From the NCBI RefSeq assembly GCF_001485415.1, contig NZ_BCMQ01000012.1, positions 29,324-93,323 on the forward strand: a stretch of DNA of 64,000 nucleotides, written 5' to 3'. The notes beneath the pieces were generated by a model. It made no database searches. It was not told the DNA's origin and saw nothing but the letters and a program-made list of their open reading frames with translations. The position numbers were made by a program, and so were the translations under genes. Origin of the DNA: Myroides odoratimimus. GTDB lineage: Bacteria > Bacteroidota > Bacteroidia > Flavobacteriales > Flavobacteriaceae. Of this stretch, positions 51,717-61,520 are shown piece by piece. How positions within the stretch are numbered: position 1 is the first letter of the stretch; the number at the start of each line of letters is the position of its first letter.

Positions 51717-52838
51717 TTACATATTTGGTAATGGTGGAGGTGTTTGTGCCCATAAAGGGGTCAAATCACCTTGTTCACCTGCTTTTTCCCAATTCGCCAT
51801 TCCATTTTTCCAAACTAAGGTATCTCTTTGTAACTGTCCATTCGTTGTCATCTGTTTTAATCCTTCTAAATCAAAAGGTCCAGCTTGCTGCCCGTTTAAT
51901 GCTACAAAATAACTTACTGCTATAGCACCTGGGATAGGTGGAGGAGTATTTGTCATAGGTTGCTGTTGTTGTGTGGTAGTTTGTCCTTGCGCCATTGCTT
52001 GTCCAAACTGATTCGCCATAGCAAACCCTGCCCCCATACCTACTCCTGCTCCTGCTACGCCTGATGGGTTATTAGCAGCTGCTTCCATAGCTTTAGCAGC
52101 CTTCATCTGCATTAATTTATTTAAATCAACATGATTCAATCTGCTCAACTCAAAGATCTCTTTCTTGATATCTTCAGGCATAGATACATTCTCGATTAAG
52201 AACTTCGTAACATCCATACCATAAACTTCGAAATCGTCTTTCATATACGCGAAAATCGCAGTAGACAACTCATTTAAGTTTGCAGCATACGTCTCAATAG
52301 GTAAATTAGCCTCACCAATAGAATCCGTAAAACGAGTAACAATAGCACTTCTCAACTGATCATTGATTTGATCTGTTGTAAAGGTTCCTGATGTACCTAC
52401 GATCTCTTTAATAAACTTACCTGGGTCTGCTATTTTAAATGTATATGTACCAAAAGAACGCACCTCTATCATTCCAAAACGATTATCATTTAGAATAATT
52501 GGGTTCTTAGTTCCCCAACGTTGATCGATAAAAGTCTTTGTACTTACAAAGTAAACCTCTGCCTTAAATGGGCTATTAAATCCGTATTTCCATCCTTTTA
52601 AAGTTGCTAGGATAGGTAAGTTTTGTGTATTTAAGGTATGTGTACCAGGACTAAAAACATCTGCTAGCTGCCCCTCATTAATAAACACAGCCATTTGTCC
52701 TTCGCGAACAACTAACTTTGCATTATTCTTTATCTCGTTTTGATAACGCTCAAAACGGTGTACTATAGTATTCTGAGTTGGGTCTAAGAACTCAATGATA
52801 TCAATGAATTCTCCTGCTAATTTTTTAAACAAGTTCAT
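51717..52838 (-). CDS. SPFH-domain protein with C-terminal GYF_2 domain (YdjI/virion core type)
   Basis: 373 residues. N-terminal band-7/SPFH domain (~20-230; VVREGQMAVFINEGQLADVF and VRSFGTYTFKIADPGKFI), a Gly/Ala-rich, Gln-rich linker (~250-300; GAGVGMGAGFAMA, QTTTQQQQPM) with low complexity, and a GYF_2-like domain (~308-365: YFVALNGQQAGPFDLEGLKQM, then LVWKNGMANWEKA). SPFH proteins oligomerise at membranes. The GYF_2 fold binds proline-rich or peptide partners, as seen in other flavobacterial envelope proteins. It lacks a signal peptide and is probably peripheral. First gene of the module. Confidence 0.85.
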   Translation of the reverse strand: MNLFKKLAGEFIDIIEFLDPTQNTIVHRFERYQNEIKNNAKLVVREGQMAVFINEGQLADVFSPGTHTLNTQNLPILATLKGWKYGFNSPFKAEVYFVSTKTFIDQRWGTKNPIILNDNRFGMIEVRSFGTYTFKIADPGKFIKEIVGTSGTFTTDQINDQLRSAIVTRFTDSIGEANLPIETYAANLNELSTAIFAYMKDDFEVYGMDVTKFLIENVSMPEDIKKEIFELSRLNHVDLNKLMQMKAAKAMEAAANNPSGVAGAGVGMGAGFAMANQFGQAMAQGQTTTQQQQPMTNTPPPIPGAIAVSYFVALNGQQAGPFDLEGLKQMTTNGQLQRDTLVWKNGMANWEKAGEQGDLTPLWAQTPPPLPNM

Positions 52839-53090
52839 ATCTTTTCTTTTTCTTATTAGTAGTTATATCTAAGTAAATGTAACAGATTTTATCCTATAAT
52901 TATCACAAAGTATTCTTTAAAAAACGAAATCACTTATTCATATAACAATACTTTAGAATTTGTATTTATCTATATTTTGAAAAAGATATAATATCTATAC
53001 AGCAAAAAGACTGTATTTAAATTTATTATCACAAGACCTTATATTACATTTTTTACTATATTTATCTCTATAATTATCAATTAACTTATT

Positions 53091-54062
53091 ATGAATAAGA
53101 ATCTTAAACATAATAACACTAATACTAAAAGTGGTAAACGTATAGGCAAAATTGAAATCATCAATCCTATAGCGCAATTAGTATTTGATGACAATGCATA
53201 CATAGAGGTAATCGCTGAAGGTTTTCAATATGCTGATTCACCTTTGTGGATTCAAGCAGAAAACTTATTGCTCTTTACAGACTTCCCCAATAAGAAAATA
53301 CACTATTGGAAAGAACATTATAACGAGCCTAGAACTTACTTAGAAGCCATCGATTTTATAGGTCAAAACACAAAGAATGGAGACCTAAACTCAAGTGCTT
53401 TACACTTTAATAACCAAGGAGAGATTACCCTTTTCCTTTATGGAGAAGATAAAATAGCTAAAATGAGTGCCATTATTAGAGAACCAAAGTTTAACTTCAC
53501 CTCTTGGATCAATAACCCTCAAAAAATCAAATTAATCAATCCTTCTCACTTTACAGAAGATAACTCTGGTAATATCTATTTTACGGATACAATTCTTACA
53601 GAAAGTAAATCAAAACAGAAAAAAACTACTACTTACGGTTTATATAGAATAACAAACAAAAACAAACTAGAATTGCTCTTTCAAAGTGATTTAACACCAC
53701 AAGGAATAACTTTATCTATTGATAATAAACTTCTCTATATCACCTATTCAGACCAAAAGAAAGACTATCTATATCAGTATAACTTAAATAAAAGCAAAAT
53801 ACAATCAGACACACCTAAAGTATTTGATTACACACCATTCATCAGTGAAATAGAAGATAAACCTAGAGGCATTGAAGTAGATCGATTTGGCAATATATTT
53901 ACTGCAGGGCCTAATGGTTTATGGATATTCAATAAAGACCTTGAACTAACCGCTCGTGTACACTTCTCAGAACTAGCTACTAATTGTGTATTCTCAGATG
54001 ACTTTAAGACCTTATATATCACAACTAGCACTAAACTACTCAAACTTAAATTGCGAAACTAA
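53091..54062 (+). CDS. SMP-30/gluconolactonase-like beta-propeller protein
   Basis: 323 residues. The propeller motifs are FADSPLWIQAENLLLFTDFP-like (GFQYADSPLWIQAENLLLFT), ALHFNNQGEITLFLYGEDKI, FTEDNSGNIYFTDT, PQGITLSIDNKLLYITYSDQ and PRGIEVDRFGNIFTAGPNGLWIF, with the metal-ligating Asp/Glu/Asn positions partly conserved. The start has no typical signal peptide. SMP-30 family enzymes hydrolyse lactones; this member has no neighbours that specify a substrate and the match is moderate, so function stays open. Confidence 0.8.
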   Translation: MNKNLKHNNTNTKSGKRIGKIEIINPIAQLVFDDNAYIEVIAEGFQYADSPLWIQAENLLLFTDFPNKKIHYWKEHYNEPRTYLEAIDFIGQNTKNGDLNSSALHFNNQGEITLFLYGEDKIAKMSAIIREPKFNFTSWINNPQKIKLINPSHFTEDNSGNIYFTDTILTESKSKQKKTTTYGLYRITNKNKLELLFQSDLTPQGITLSIDNKLLYITYSDQKKDYLYQYNLNKSKIQSDTPKVFDYTPFISEIEDKPRGIEVDRFGNIFTAGPNGLWIFNKDLELTARVHFSELATNCVFSDDFKTLYITTSTKLLKLKLRN

Positions 54063-54105
54063 GCACAAAAACAACTGTTTTGGTATTATATTTTACAGTT
54101 TGCAT

Positions 54106-54113
54106 TATCTTTG
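54106..54113 (+). promoter_or_regulatory. -7 promoter box of the DUF4265 gene
   Basis: TATCTTTG, a perfect TAnnTTTG match; TTTTG lies upstream at 54078. The ATG is 69 bases downstream. Confidence 0.55.
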
Positions 54114-54181
54114 ACACCGAATAGAAACATATAATGTATCTATTCAATGATTAAAACAAATAGAACAAATATTAATACACA

Positions 54182-54655
54182 ATGGAAGAGCAATATCAAC
54201 AAATCTTAGTTAGATATTATAGTGATGTCTTAGAAGAAAATACGGTCGAGACTTTTTGGGGAAAGACCATAGATAAAGAAAAAGGGTTATACCAAGTTGA
54301 TAATATTCCTTTTTATGGGCCTGATTTTTCATGTGATGATATTATCTATGCAGAATTTGACGAAACAGAAAACACACTTACGTATCGATATGTAGATACT
54401 GCTTCAGGAAACTCTACTGTGCAAGTTATCGTTCAAAAAGAAAAATATAACAGAGAAGATCTATACAATGAAATCCTTTATGCAGGTACAGAAATAGAAG
54501 TGTGTAGTGAGCAATACTTCGTGATTAACATTCCTAGCAAAACCGACTATCGAAATGTATATGCTATCTTAGGAGCATTAGAAGAAGAAAAAGTAATAGA
54601 ATTCGCAGAACCTCTATTGTCTCCTAAACACAGTGCTGATTTAAGACAGAAATAA
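54182..54655 (+). CDS. DUF4265-family protein
   Basis: 157 residues, cytoplasmic and acidic. Pattern ILVRYYSDVLEENTVETFWG, KGLYQVDNIPFYGPDFSCDD and a C-terminal helix-strand region (KTDYRNVYAILGALEEEKVI) match DUF4265, a small family of predicted alpha/beta proteins found in bacteria as single-domain proteins and without a known function. It lies between two strong terminators and is transcribed alone. Confidence 0.8.
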   Translation: MEEQYQQILVRYYSDVLEENTVETFWGKTIDKEKGLYQVDNIPFYGPDFSCDDIIYAEFDETENTLTYRYVDTASGNSTVQVIVQKEKYNREDLYNEILYAGTEIEVCSEQYFVINIPSKTDYRNVYAILGALEEEKVIEFAEPLLSPKHSADLRQK

Positions 54656-54674
54656 TCTTTATTATAATAATACA

Positions 54675-54706
54675 AAAAAGCCCGACTCATTAGAATCGGG
54701 CTTTTT
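54675..54706. terminator. Shared terminator of DUF4265 and MBOAT genes
   Basis: AAAAAGCCCGA and TCGGGCTTTTT, an 11-bp stem, with runs for both strands. Confidence 0.88.
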
Positions 54707-54726
54707 TTATCTTAAATCAAATACTT

Positions 54727-56388
54727 TTAGAATTGGAAATAAATAAATGGTTGTGGTCCTGCTGTAGCAGTTGCATAAACAATCCAAAACACAAAGCCAA
54801 GTACTACTGCCTTTACAAACATTGGCGCAACATTAAACATCTGATGAGGCACTGCCATCCATGACTTAGGTATATAATGCCATACGAATCCAATACCAAT
54901 CAACATAAACGCATTTTTATACCCCATAGCAATAGTAGTCCAAGCTTCCCAATCAAACTCTATACTTGCAATATTATTGATAACATTTAATGCGGTATCA
55001 AAAGAGGTCGCTCTAAAGAATATCCAACAAAACGTTACAAAGTTAAAGGTTAAGAATATAGAGAAAATTCTCCATAAGAAGTGAGGTTTAACTCCTTTTG
55101 CTCTAGGAAACAGCTCCATGATAATCTTATGTATCGCTAAAGCAATACCGTGTAAGGCTCCCCACACAATAAAACGCAAACTAGCTCCATGCCATAACCC
55201 TCCTAATAACATAGTCGTTAATAGGTTAAAGTTAGTATACATATTTTTCTTTTTGTCTTTTGCTAACAAGAAGGTTAGGCCGAAAACAACAATAGATGCT
55301 ACAGCTAGAATTAATGGAATAATACTTTCATTCATATAGTAAATCCCCCATCCTAAGATACCTGCAAAGAATAATCCTGGAAAGAAATATCCTCCGAAAC
55401 TTCCTTTTCTATTTCCTCCTACTGATATGTACAAGAAATCTTTTAACCAAGTAGAAAGCGATATATGCCATCTTCTCCAGAATTCTGTAATAGACATAGA
55501 CTGATAAGGTACATCAAAGTTAACTGGCAATCTATATCCCATCAACAATGCTATACCAATAGCCATGTCTGAATATCCTGAGAAGTCACAATAAATCTGA
55601 ATAGCGTACCCATAAGATGCCATTAGATTTTCAAATGCTGTATAACTATTCGGAGCATCGAATACACGATCTACGAAGTTAATAGAGATATAATCAGAAA
55701 TAACTGCTTTCTTCAATAACCCTCCGATGATTAATAACAACCCTTCATTCACATAATCTCTAGACACATAAATATTCTTATATATCTGTGGCAAGAAGTC
55801 TTTTGCACGAACGATAGGCCCCGCAACCAACTGTGGAAAGAACGAAATAAAGAATAAATAATCTAAAAAGTTCTTCGTTGGCTCTATCTCTTTTCTATAA
55901 ATCTCTATAATATAACTAATAGATTGGAACGTAAAGAAAGAGATCCCTACAGGTAGTATAATATCATCTAAATGCAACTTCGTATTCGCAAAGAAATTAA
56001 CTCCATCTAAAAAGAAGTTTGTGTACTTAAAGTAACCTAGTAACCCTAAGTTTACAACAATACTAATCGTTAAGAGTAGTTTCTTCTTCGCTGCATTCAA
56101 GGTATGATTAATAATATTAGCAAAATAGTAATCCATTAAAGAGGATCCTATCAAGATAATAAAATACATTCCACTAGACTTATAATAAAAGAATAGAGAG
56201 AATAAGGTCACATACAATAAACGAATGTGGAAGGTTTTTCTCATCAAGATATAGAAGAGGTAAAACACAATAAATATCCCTAAAAACAAACCTGAGTTAA
56301 ACAACAAAGGCTCTTTAGGATTAAAAGTAAACCAATTGATTACTTGATCAATAGTTATACTTGGTATTTCAATATTAAATAGACTCAT
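54727..56388 (-). CDS. MBOAT-family O-acyltransferase (AlgI/DltB-like)
   Basis: 553-residue polytopic membrane protein. MBOAT hallmarks: LPVGISFFTFQSISYIIEIY (~145-164), FFPQLVAGPIVRAKDFLP (~183-200), ITEFWRRWHISLSTWLKDFLY with His308, and GGLWHGASLRFIVWGALHG with the catalytic His400 and a second conserved His413. Such enzymes accept acyl groups, usually acetyl, across the membrane and pass them to partner SGNH proteins that acetylate peptidoglycan or exopolysaccharide. Two SGNH genes lie directly upstream, four bases apart, in the same operon. Bacteroidota AlgI-type proteins are less studied, so the acceptor is unknown. Confidence 0.93.
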   Translation of the reverse strand: MSLFNIEIPSITIDQVINWFTFNPKEPLLFNSGLFLGIFIVFYLFYILMRKTFHIRLLYVTLFSLFFYYKSSGMYFIILIGSSLMDYYFANIINHTLNAAKKKLLLTISIVVNLGLLGYFKYTNFFLDGVNFFANTKLHLDDIILPVGISFFTFQSISYIIEIYRKEIEPTKNFLDYLFFISFFPQLVAGPIVRAKDFLPQIYKNIYVSRDYVNEGLLLIIGGLLKKAVISDYISINFVDRVFDAPNSYTAFENLMASYGYAIQIYCDFSGYSDMAIGIALLMGYRLPVNFDVPYQSMSITEFWRRWHISLSTWLKDFLYISVGGNRKGSFGGYFFPGLFFAGILGWGIYYMNESIIPLILAVASIVVFGLTFLLAKDKKKNMYTNFNLLTTMLLGGLWHGASLRFIVWGALHGIALAIHKIIMELFPRAKGVKPHFLWRIFSIFLTFNFVTFCWIFFRATSFDTALNVINNIASIEFDWEAWTTIAMGYKNAFMLIGIGFVWHYIPKSWMAVPHQMFNVAPMFVKAVVLGFVFWIVYATATAGPQPFIYFQF

Positions 56389-56392
56389 TTAA

Positions 56393-57823
56393 TTAAAAAG
56401 CACTATTTTGTTTGACAAATTGGTTATAAGCATCGATAAGAGCCTCATAGAGTAAATCTCCTGTATATTCATACCCTTTCACGGTATAGTGCACAAGATC
56501 TTTTGATAGCATTCCGTTCTCTCTTAAACTAGGCAAACCTAGCGTTGCTCCTAGATTATAATATAAATCCCAGATAGCATACTTCCCATCTATTCCATTA
56601 ATGATTAATTCATTAGATAATTCTGCTGCTACAGTATTAGGCTTATCTTTAGAGAAATAAGATGGTGGAGGTGTAGTCAATAACACACTTGCATGAGGTG
56701 CTACTTTCTTTACCTTAGCTAAGAACATATTGACTTGCTCTTGAAAATCTCTTCCACTCATTCTATCAAAGGACTCATTAGTTCCCATAGATACAATTAC
56801 TAAGTCTGGCTCTAATCCTCTAAGTTGCTTAAAGAACAAATCGTATTTAGTATAATCAGAGAACCTCGCCCCATTCACACCTATTGTATGATATAGTATT
56901 CCAGGTTTATCATTCTCTAATACTACACCATTTAGGTCATACGCTTCAGCCTGTTGATTAGAGTAGAAATAGATACGGTCTAGCTCTTCTCCTAACTCAA
57001 AGGTATAGAATACGTCATTCTTCTCCCCTGATAGCTCATTAAACATATTATTAGACACCACTACAGATTCCCTCTGCTTAGTAGGAATACTAAGCCTCTT
57101 ACCCGCATGAATGGTATTCGTCTTCATATTATTCGCTTTCTTAATCTCAGTAATAGTAGTATTATACTTATTAGCGATAGCTCCTAGAGACTCTCCTCTT
57201 TTAATCTGATGAGAAATCTTCTTAGGGGCAGTTGATTCTAAGAAAACTTTTTGACTAGCCGTTCCTACATTAAACTCCTTTTTATTAGAAGGTGTAAAAA
57301 CTTTCATGCGAGAAAAACCATATGAAGCATCACGTACACTAAGCTCTATGACAGCATTACTATTATTTGTAGACAGCGCTATTCCACTTAATCCTACTTG
57401 TGCATCTTTTACTGGAAATATGTTTCTGTAACTACTCCATTCTGCATTAGAAGAATACCTAACAAGAGAGTTACCATTAGTCTTAGCTAATTTATAAGGA
57501 AAGGCAAATCCCAATCCTCCATTTCCAAATCTATCTTGAAGTAAAGATCTCATTCTTCCACTAAAAAAATCAGCTTGAATATGAGAATCACCTATATGAA
57601 CAATGTTTATCTTCCCTTCCTTAGAACGAGTCATCTTCTGAACTTTCTCAAAGAAAGTTTTTAATTGTTCTGCGTAATAGATCTTATTTCCTATTCCTTC
57701 TTCATTCACATTTTCTACCTCTTCATCACTAAACTCATTAGTAAGAAGTGAATTAACCTGAGCAAAAGAACCAATATGAAATAAAATACCTACAACAAAA
57801 ACAGCAATTTTATTCCTTTTCAT
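56393..57823 (-). CDS. SGNH/GDSL hydrolase with LysM domain inserted in the fold
   Basis: 476 residues, signal peptide (MKRNKIAVFVVGILFHIGSF, cleavage near AQ). Block I IVHIGDSHIQADFF has nucleophile Ser80, then Gly and Asn blocks (GTNES, Asn349), and the C-terminal block KDLVHYT with Asp442/His445. A LysM domain (~204-247; IKRGESLGAIANKYNTTITE, MKTNTIHAGKRLSIP) sits between block I and the Asn block, an insertion, not a terminal fusion. LysM binds peptidoglycan, so this enzyme probably acts in or on the cell wall. It overlaps the second SGNH gene by 14 bases and is followed by the MBOAT gene. Confidence 0.9.
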   Translation of the reverse strand: MKRNKIAVFVVGILFHIGSFAQVNSLLTNEFSDEEVENVNEEGIGNKIYYAEQLKTFFEKVQKMTRSKEGKINIVHIGDSHIQADFFSGRMRSLLQDRFGNGGLGFAFPYKLAKTNGNSLVRYSSNAEWSSYRNIFPVKDAQVGLSGIALSTNNSNAVIELSVRDASYGFSRMKVFTPSNKKEFNVGTASQKVFLESTAPKKISHQIKRGESLGAIANKYNTTITEIKKANNMKTNTIHAGKRLSIPTKQRESVVVSNNMFNELSGEKNDVFYTFELGEELDRIYFYSNQQAEAYDLNGVVLENDKPGILYHTIGVNGARFSDYTKYDLFFKQLRGLEPDLVIVSMGTNESFDRMSGRDFQEQVNMFLAKVKKVAPHASVLLTTPPPSYFSKDKPNTVAAELSNELIINGIDGKYAIWDLYYNLGATLGLPSLRENGMLSKDLVHYTVKGYEYTGDLLYEALIDAYNQFVKQNSAF

Positions 57824-59318
57824 TTTCTATTTTTTGTTTAGAACTATCTTCTCTTACAACAGTTTCTTTATCTGGTTGCTGAAGAGAATCTACTTTCTTA
57901 ACAGGCACTTGTCCTGCGTGTTTCTTTTTATAATCTGTATACCCCTCTTCTAATCTAGCGAAGATCTTACCTGAGATATCAGAAGCTCCTCTATGATTAA
58001 AGTGTGTATAATCTTTATTCGCTTTTGCAGGTACCTCTTCTACCCATTTGACCATAGAACCATTTCCTCCCATAGCCTCGTATAGGTTAAAGAATCCAGC
58101 ATGAGCTTCCATAGCATATTTTCTCTGTGCCTTCATCAGTGGTTCTACAGCAGCATCTGTCTTCATCACACCTTCTACTTTAGATGATTTATCCGCAGTA
58201 GATATTACTAGAATACTAGCATTAGGAAAACATTGTTTTAAATGTTTCACTACATTCCCCATCTTCTTCGTATACCATGAGTAATCTAGAGATCCGTAAT
58301 TTAAAACATTAGCACCATAGTGTAATACGATTAGACTATAATCTAAATTCTTTTGATACTTCTGCATTAAACTCACTTTAAACAACGATAGTGGCAATCC
58401 TGAATTACCTCTACTAGAAAAGTTATCAACCTGCACTCCACCGCCTGCACTAAAGTCTACACCATATATTGGAATAGAATCAGCATGTTTAAATAGTAGT
58501 TTAACATCTTTAATATTACCATCAGCTATCTTCAGTTTATTTAATTCTGAACTGACACTTAACTTCTTGACAATAGTATCCTTATTAATAATAACTGCTA
58601 CTTCTCCTCTTTTATTATTAGAACTTCCATAATAAAGTGTTGGATTATAAAGCATTGTCATATTTTGCATCTTACCTGCTGTATAACTCACCCAAGTAGA
58701 TTTAACTGTATCTTTCACGAAATACACCTGTCCTGATACCCCAAAAGGCTTCTGAGGTTTTTTGACGTTTAGATAAGACTGCATCTTGAAGTTATTCGAA
58801 TACTTATGGATAACAGATAATCTAGACTGTGCGGATTCAGACATAATAGGCACATAACCTACTCCCATACCCCCATATTTACTCTGATAATTCTTACGCA
58901 GATCTTGCACGATTAAGTCTCCATCAGTCATCGAATCTCCATAGTAAGCGATACGAACACGTCCCCCTTTTTGTTGTTCTAGAGCATATAGTTTAGCAAA
59001 GAAATTCTCCAGATACGCCATTCCTTTAAAAGAACTAGATTCTTCATCACTAGTAAACACATCTTCTGGAACGATGATTACATTCTCATCATCTATTCCT
59101 GTTTTTTCAGTCTTTAGACTATCTTTAGTTACTAGCTTCTCTTTTTCTATGCCTTCTAGTGCTTCTAACATCAGACTATCCACTACAATATTACTCGTAG
59201 GAAGAGCTTCTTCACTAAATAACTTTTTAGGCAAATTTCCTTTAAAGAATAAAAAAAAGCCACTTGCCATTACTATAATGGCAAGTGACTGGTATAGGTA
59301 TGATTTCTCTACTTTCAC
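57810..59318 (-). CDS. SGNH/GDSL-family protein, membrane-anchored
   Basis: 502 residues. A single N-terminal hydrophobic helix (SLAIIVMASGFFLFFKGNL) anchors it, followed by a ~90-residue low-complexity spacer. SGNH domain: RIAYYGDSMTDGDLI with Ser129, LIVLHYGANVLNY with Asn337, and KDYTHFNHRGASD with Asp436/His439. A lysine/glutamate-rich C-terminal tail (PVKKVDSLQQPDKETVVRED) follows. Like the neighbouring gene it lies in the argS-SGNH-SGNH-MBOAT cluster, starting 14 bases after argS. Acetyl transfer to glycan or its removal are both possible; no direct proof from sequence. Confidence 0.88.
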   Translation of the reverse strand: MKVEKSYLYQSLAIIVMASGFFLFFKGNLPKKLFSEEALPTSNIVVDSLMLEALEGIEKEKLVTKDSLKTEKTGIDDENVIIVPEDVFTSDEESSSFKGMAYLENFFAKLYALEQQKGGRVRIAYYGDSMTDGDLIVQDLRKNYQSKYGGMGVGYVPIMSESAQSRLSVIHKYSNNFKMQSYLNVKKPQKPFGVSGQVYFVKDTVKSTWVSYTAGKMQNMTMLYNPTLYYGSSNNKRGEVAVIINKDTIVKKLSVSSELNKLKIADGNIKDVKLLFKHADSIPIYGVDFSAGGGVQVDNFSSRGNSGLPLSLFKVSLMQKYQKNLDYSLIVLHYGANVLNYGSLDYSWYTKKMGNVVKHLKQCFPNASILVISTADKSSKVEGVMKTDAAVEPLMKAQRKYAMEAHAGFFNLYEAMGGNGSMVKWVEEVPAKANKDYTHFNHRGASDISGKIFARLEEGYTDYKKKHAGQVPVKKVDSLQQPDKETVVREDSSKQKIENEKE

Positions 59319-59332
59319 AAAAAAATATAAGA

Positions 59333-61111
59333 TTACATTCGGTCTGGTACAGCGATTCCCAATAATGAGAACGCATCCTTAATCACCATTCCTACTTTTT
59401 CTGACAATTGTACTCTAAACGCTTTTAATACAGCATCTTCTTCTCCTAGAATAGATACCGTTTGATAAAAAGAGTTATACTCTCTTACTAATTCATATAC
59501 ATAATTAGCTATAAGAGCAGGGCTATGTGTACGAGCAGCATCCTGAATCACTACAGGGAACTCCTCTAATAACTTTAATAATTCTTTCTCTTTAGGATCT
59601 AATGTGATTCCTTTTATTTCTGATGTATAATCGAAGTCTGCCTTTCTTAAGATAGATTGGATACGAGCATATGTATATTGAATAAACGGCCCTGTATTCC
59701 CTGCAAAATCAACTGATTCTTTAGGGTTAAACATCATTCCTTTACGAGGGTCTACTTTTAGGATAAAGTATTTTAATGCACCTAAGCCTATTGTAGTAAA
59801 TAGTTGAGTACGCTCTTCTTCAGAGTACCCTTCTAGTTTACCTAATTCTTCTGAGATAGACTTAGCTGTGTCAGTCATTTCTTGGATTAGTTCATCTGCA
59901 TCTACTACAGTTCCCTCTCTACTCTTCATCTTACCTGATGGCAACTCTACCATTCCATAAGATAAATGATATAAACTCTCAGCCCAGTCAAAACCAAGAC
60001 GTTTAAGTATTAAAAATAGAACCTTAAAGTGATAATCTTGTTCGTTACCTACAGTATACACCATACCACCTACATCGCCGAAATCATTCACACGCTGTAT
60101 AGCAGTACCGATATCCTGTGTCATATATACAGAAGTACCGTCTCCACGAAGTACCAACTTCTCGTCTAATCCTTCCTCTGATAAGTCTATCCATACAGAG
60201 TTATCCTCTTTTTTGAAGAATACTCCCTGCTCTAGACCTTTCTCTACCTCATCTTTACCTAATAAATAAGTATTGCTCTCGTAGTATACTTTATCGAAGT
60301 CTACTCCTAAGTTTTTATACGATACCGCAAAACCATCATAGACCCATTGGTTCATTGTTTTCCACAATTCAATAACCTCAGGTTTATTATGTTCCCAATC
60401 TACAAGCATCTGTTTTGCTTCTTTAATGATTGGAGCTTCTTTCTTAGCTTCGTCTTCAGACATACCTTGAGCCATTAATTCTTTGATTTGGCTCTTGTAC
60501 TCCACGTCAAACTTCACATAGTAGTTTCCTACTAATTTATCTCCCTTAAGTCCAGTAGACTCAGGAGTCTCTCCATTACCATACTTTTGCCAAGCCAACA
60601 TAGACTTACAGATATGGATACCTCTATCGTTAATGATCTGTGTTTTATAAACTTTTTTACCAGAAGCCTTTAATATCTCAGCTACCGAATATCCTAATAA
60701 GTTATTTCTAACGTGACCTAAGTGAAGAGGTTTATTTGTATTAGGAGAAGAATATTCTACTAACACTGACTTATCACCAGGTGTAGGTGTCACATATCCG
60801 AAGTGTTCTTCTTTGCGTGTAGCATTAAAGAAATCGATATAGTAACTATCTGAAACGACTAAATTTAAAAATCCTTTTACTACATTAAACCGTTCTATTA
60901 CAGAAGTATGCTCTACTAAGTACTCACCTATCTTAGTACCGATTTCTACTGGGTTTCCTTTTATCTGTCTTAGAAAAGGAAAGATAACTACAGTAATATC
61001 ACCCTCAAACTCTTTTCTTGTCGCCTGATACTCAACTTTATCTACAGTAGCACCGTATAATTGTTGAATCGCCTTCTCTATCTGCGGAGTTAAAATCTGA
61101 TTTAATGTCAT
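59333..61111 (-). CDS. argS: Arginyl-tRNA synthetase
   Basis: 592 residues, class I synthetase without zinc domains. N-terminal Add1 domain (~1-90), HIGH motif HLGH (130-133) in NKPLHLGHVRNNLLG, a KMSKS-like SGKMKSREG near residue 390, and the C-terminal anticodon-binding helices to the end (VGMVIKDAFSLLGIAVPDRM, typical ArgS terminus). It charges tRNA-Arg. A minus-strand TATCTTTG box 24-31 bases upstream gives a short leader. The SGNH/MBOAT genes follow with 14 bases between, so housekeeping transcription may carry through into the envelope genes. Confidence 0.97.
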   Translation of the reverse strand: MTLNQILTPQIEKAIQQLYGATVDKVEYQATRKEFEGDITVVIFPFLRQIKGNPVEIGTKIGEYLVEHTSVIERFNVVKGFLNLVVSDSYYIDFFNATRKEEHFGYVTPTPGDKSVLVEYSSPNTNKPLHLGHVRNNLLGYSVAEILKASGKKVYKTQIINDRGIHICKSMLAWQKYGNGETPESTGLKGDKLVGNYYVKFDVEYKSQIKELMAQGMSEDEAKKEAPIIKEAKQMLVDWEHNKPEVIELWKTMNQWVYDGFAVSYKNLGVDFDKVYYESNTYLLGKDEVEKGLEQGVFFKKEDNSVWIDLSEEGLDEKLVLRGDGTSVYMTQDIGTAIQRVNDFGDVGGMVYTVGNEQDYHFKVLFLILKRLGFDWAESLYHLSYGMVELPSGKMKSREGTVVDADELIQEMTDTAKSISEELGKLEGYSEEERTQLFTTIGLGALKYFILKVDPRKGMMFNPKESVDFAGNTGPFIQYTYARIQSILRKADFDYTSEIKGITLDPKEKELLKLLEEFPVVIQDAARTHSPALIANYVYELVREYNSFYQTVSILGEEDAVLKAFRVQLSEKVGMVIKDAFSLLGIAVPDRM

Positions 61112-61134
61112 TTTGATTAATTTAATTAAAGGAG

Positions 61135-61142
61135 CAAAGATA
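61135..61142 (-). promoter_or_regulatory. -7 promoter box of argS
   Basis: Minus-strand TATCTTTG, perfect TAnnTTTG match, 24 bases before the ATG at 61111. Confidence 0.65.
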
Positions 61143-61520
61143 ATTTATATTTCTTCATTTAAAGAAGAGTATAGAAGGAATTTAAACATTTCCTTTAGAA
61201 TTTATTACCAATCTCCTCTTAAAAACAACTATCTAAAATACAATATTTTATCTTAAAAAACAACCTCTTTATCTCCTTTAAAACAAACAAAAAATTGTTA
61301 AAGCATCTCACATCCTTATCAAAATTCTGCTTACAATATTCATAAAGTAACACCAATCTCCTCACTACTGCTTAAATAAAAAGTCCTCATAAATACAATT
61401 ACATTCTCCTTGACTATTCAACCTCTTTTCACTTCGCTTATTTCACTACATTTACCCTACCTATTAAATCCTATTTATAATAGTGAAATAAAAAGACCTA
61501 CATAGCCTAAAACTGATAGT
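61143..61520. other. Divergent gap between argS and an AraC-type gene
   Basis: No gene seen. AAGGAA and TTCCTT flank a short AT spacer around 61173-61194. TACATTTA at 61447-61454 resembles a -7 box for the AraC-type gene but lacks the final G. Confidence 0.45.
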
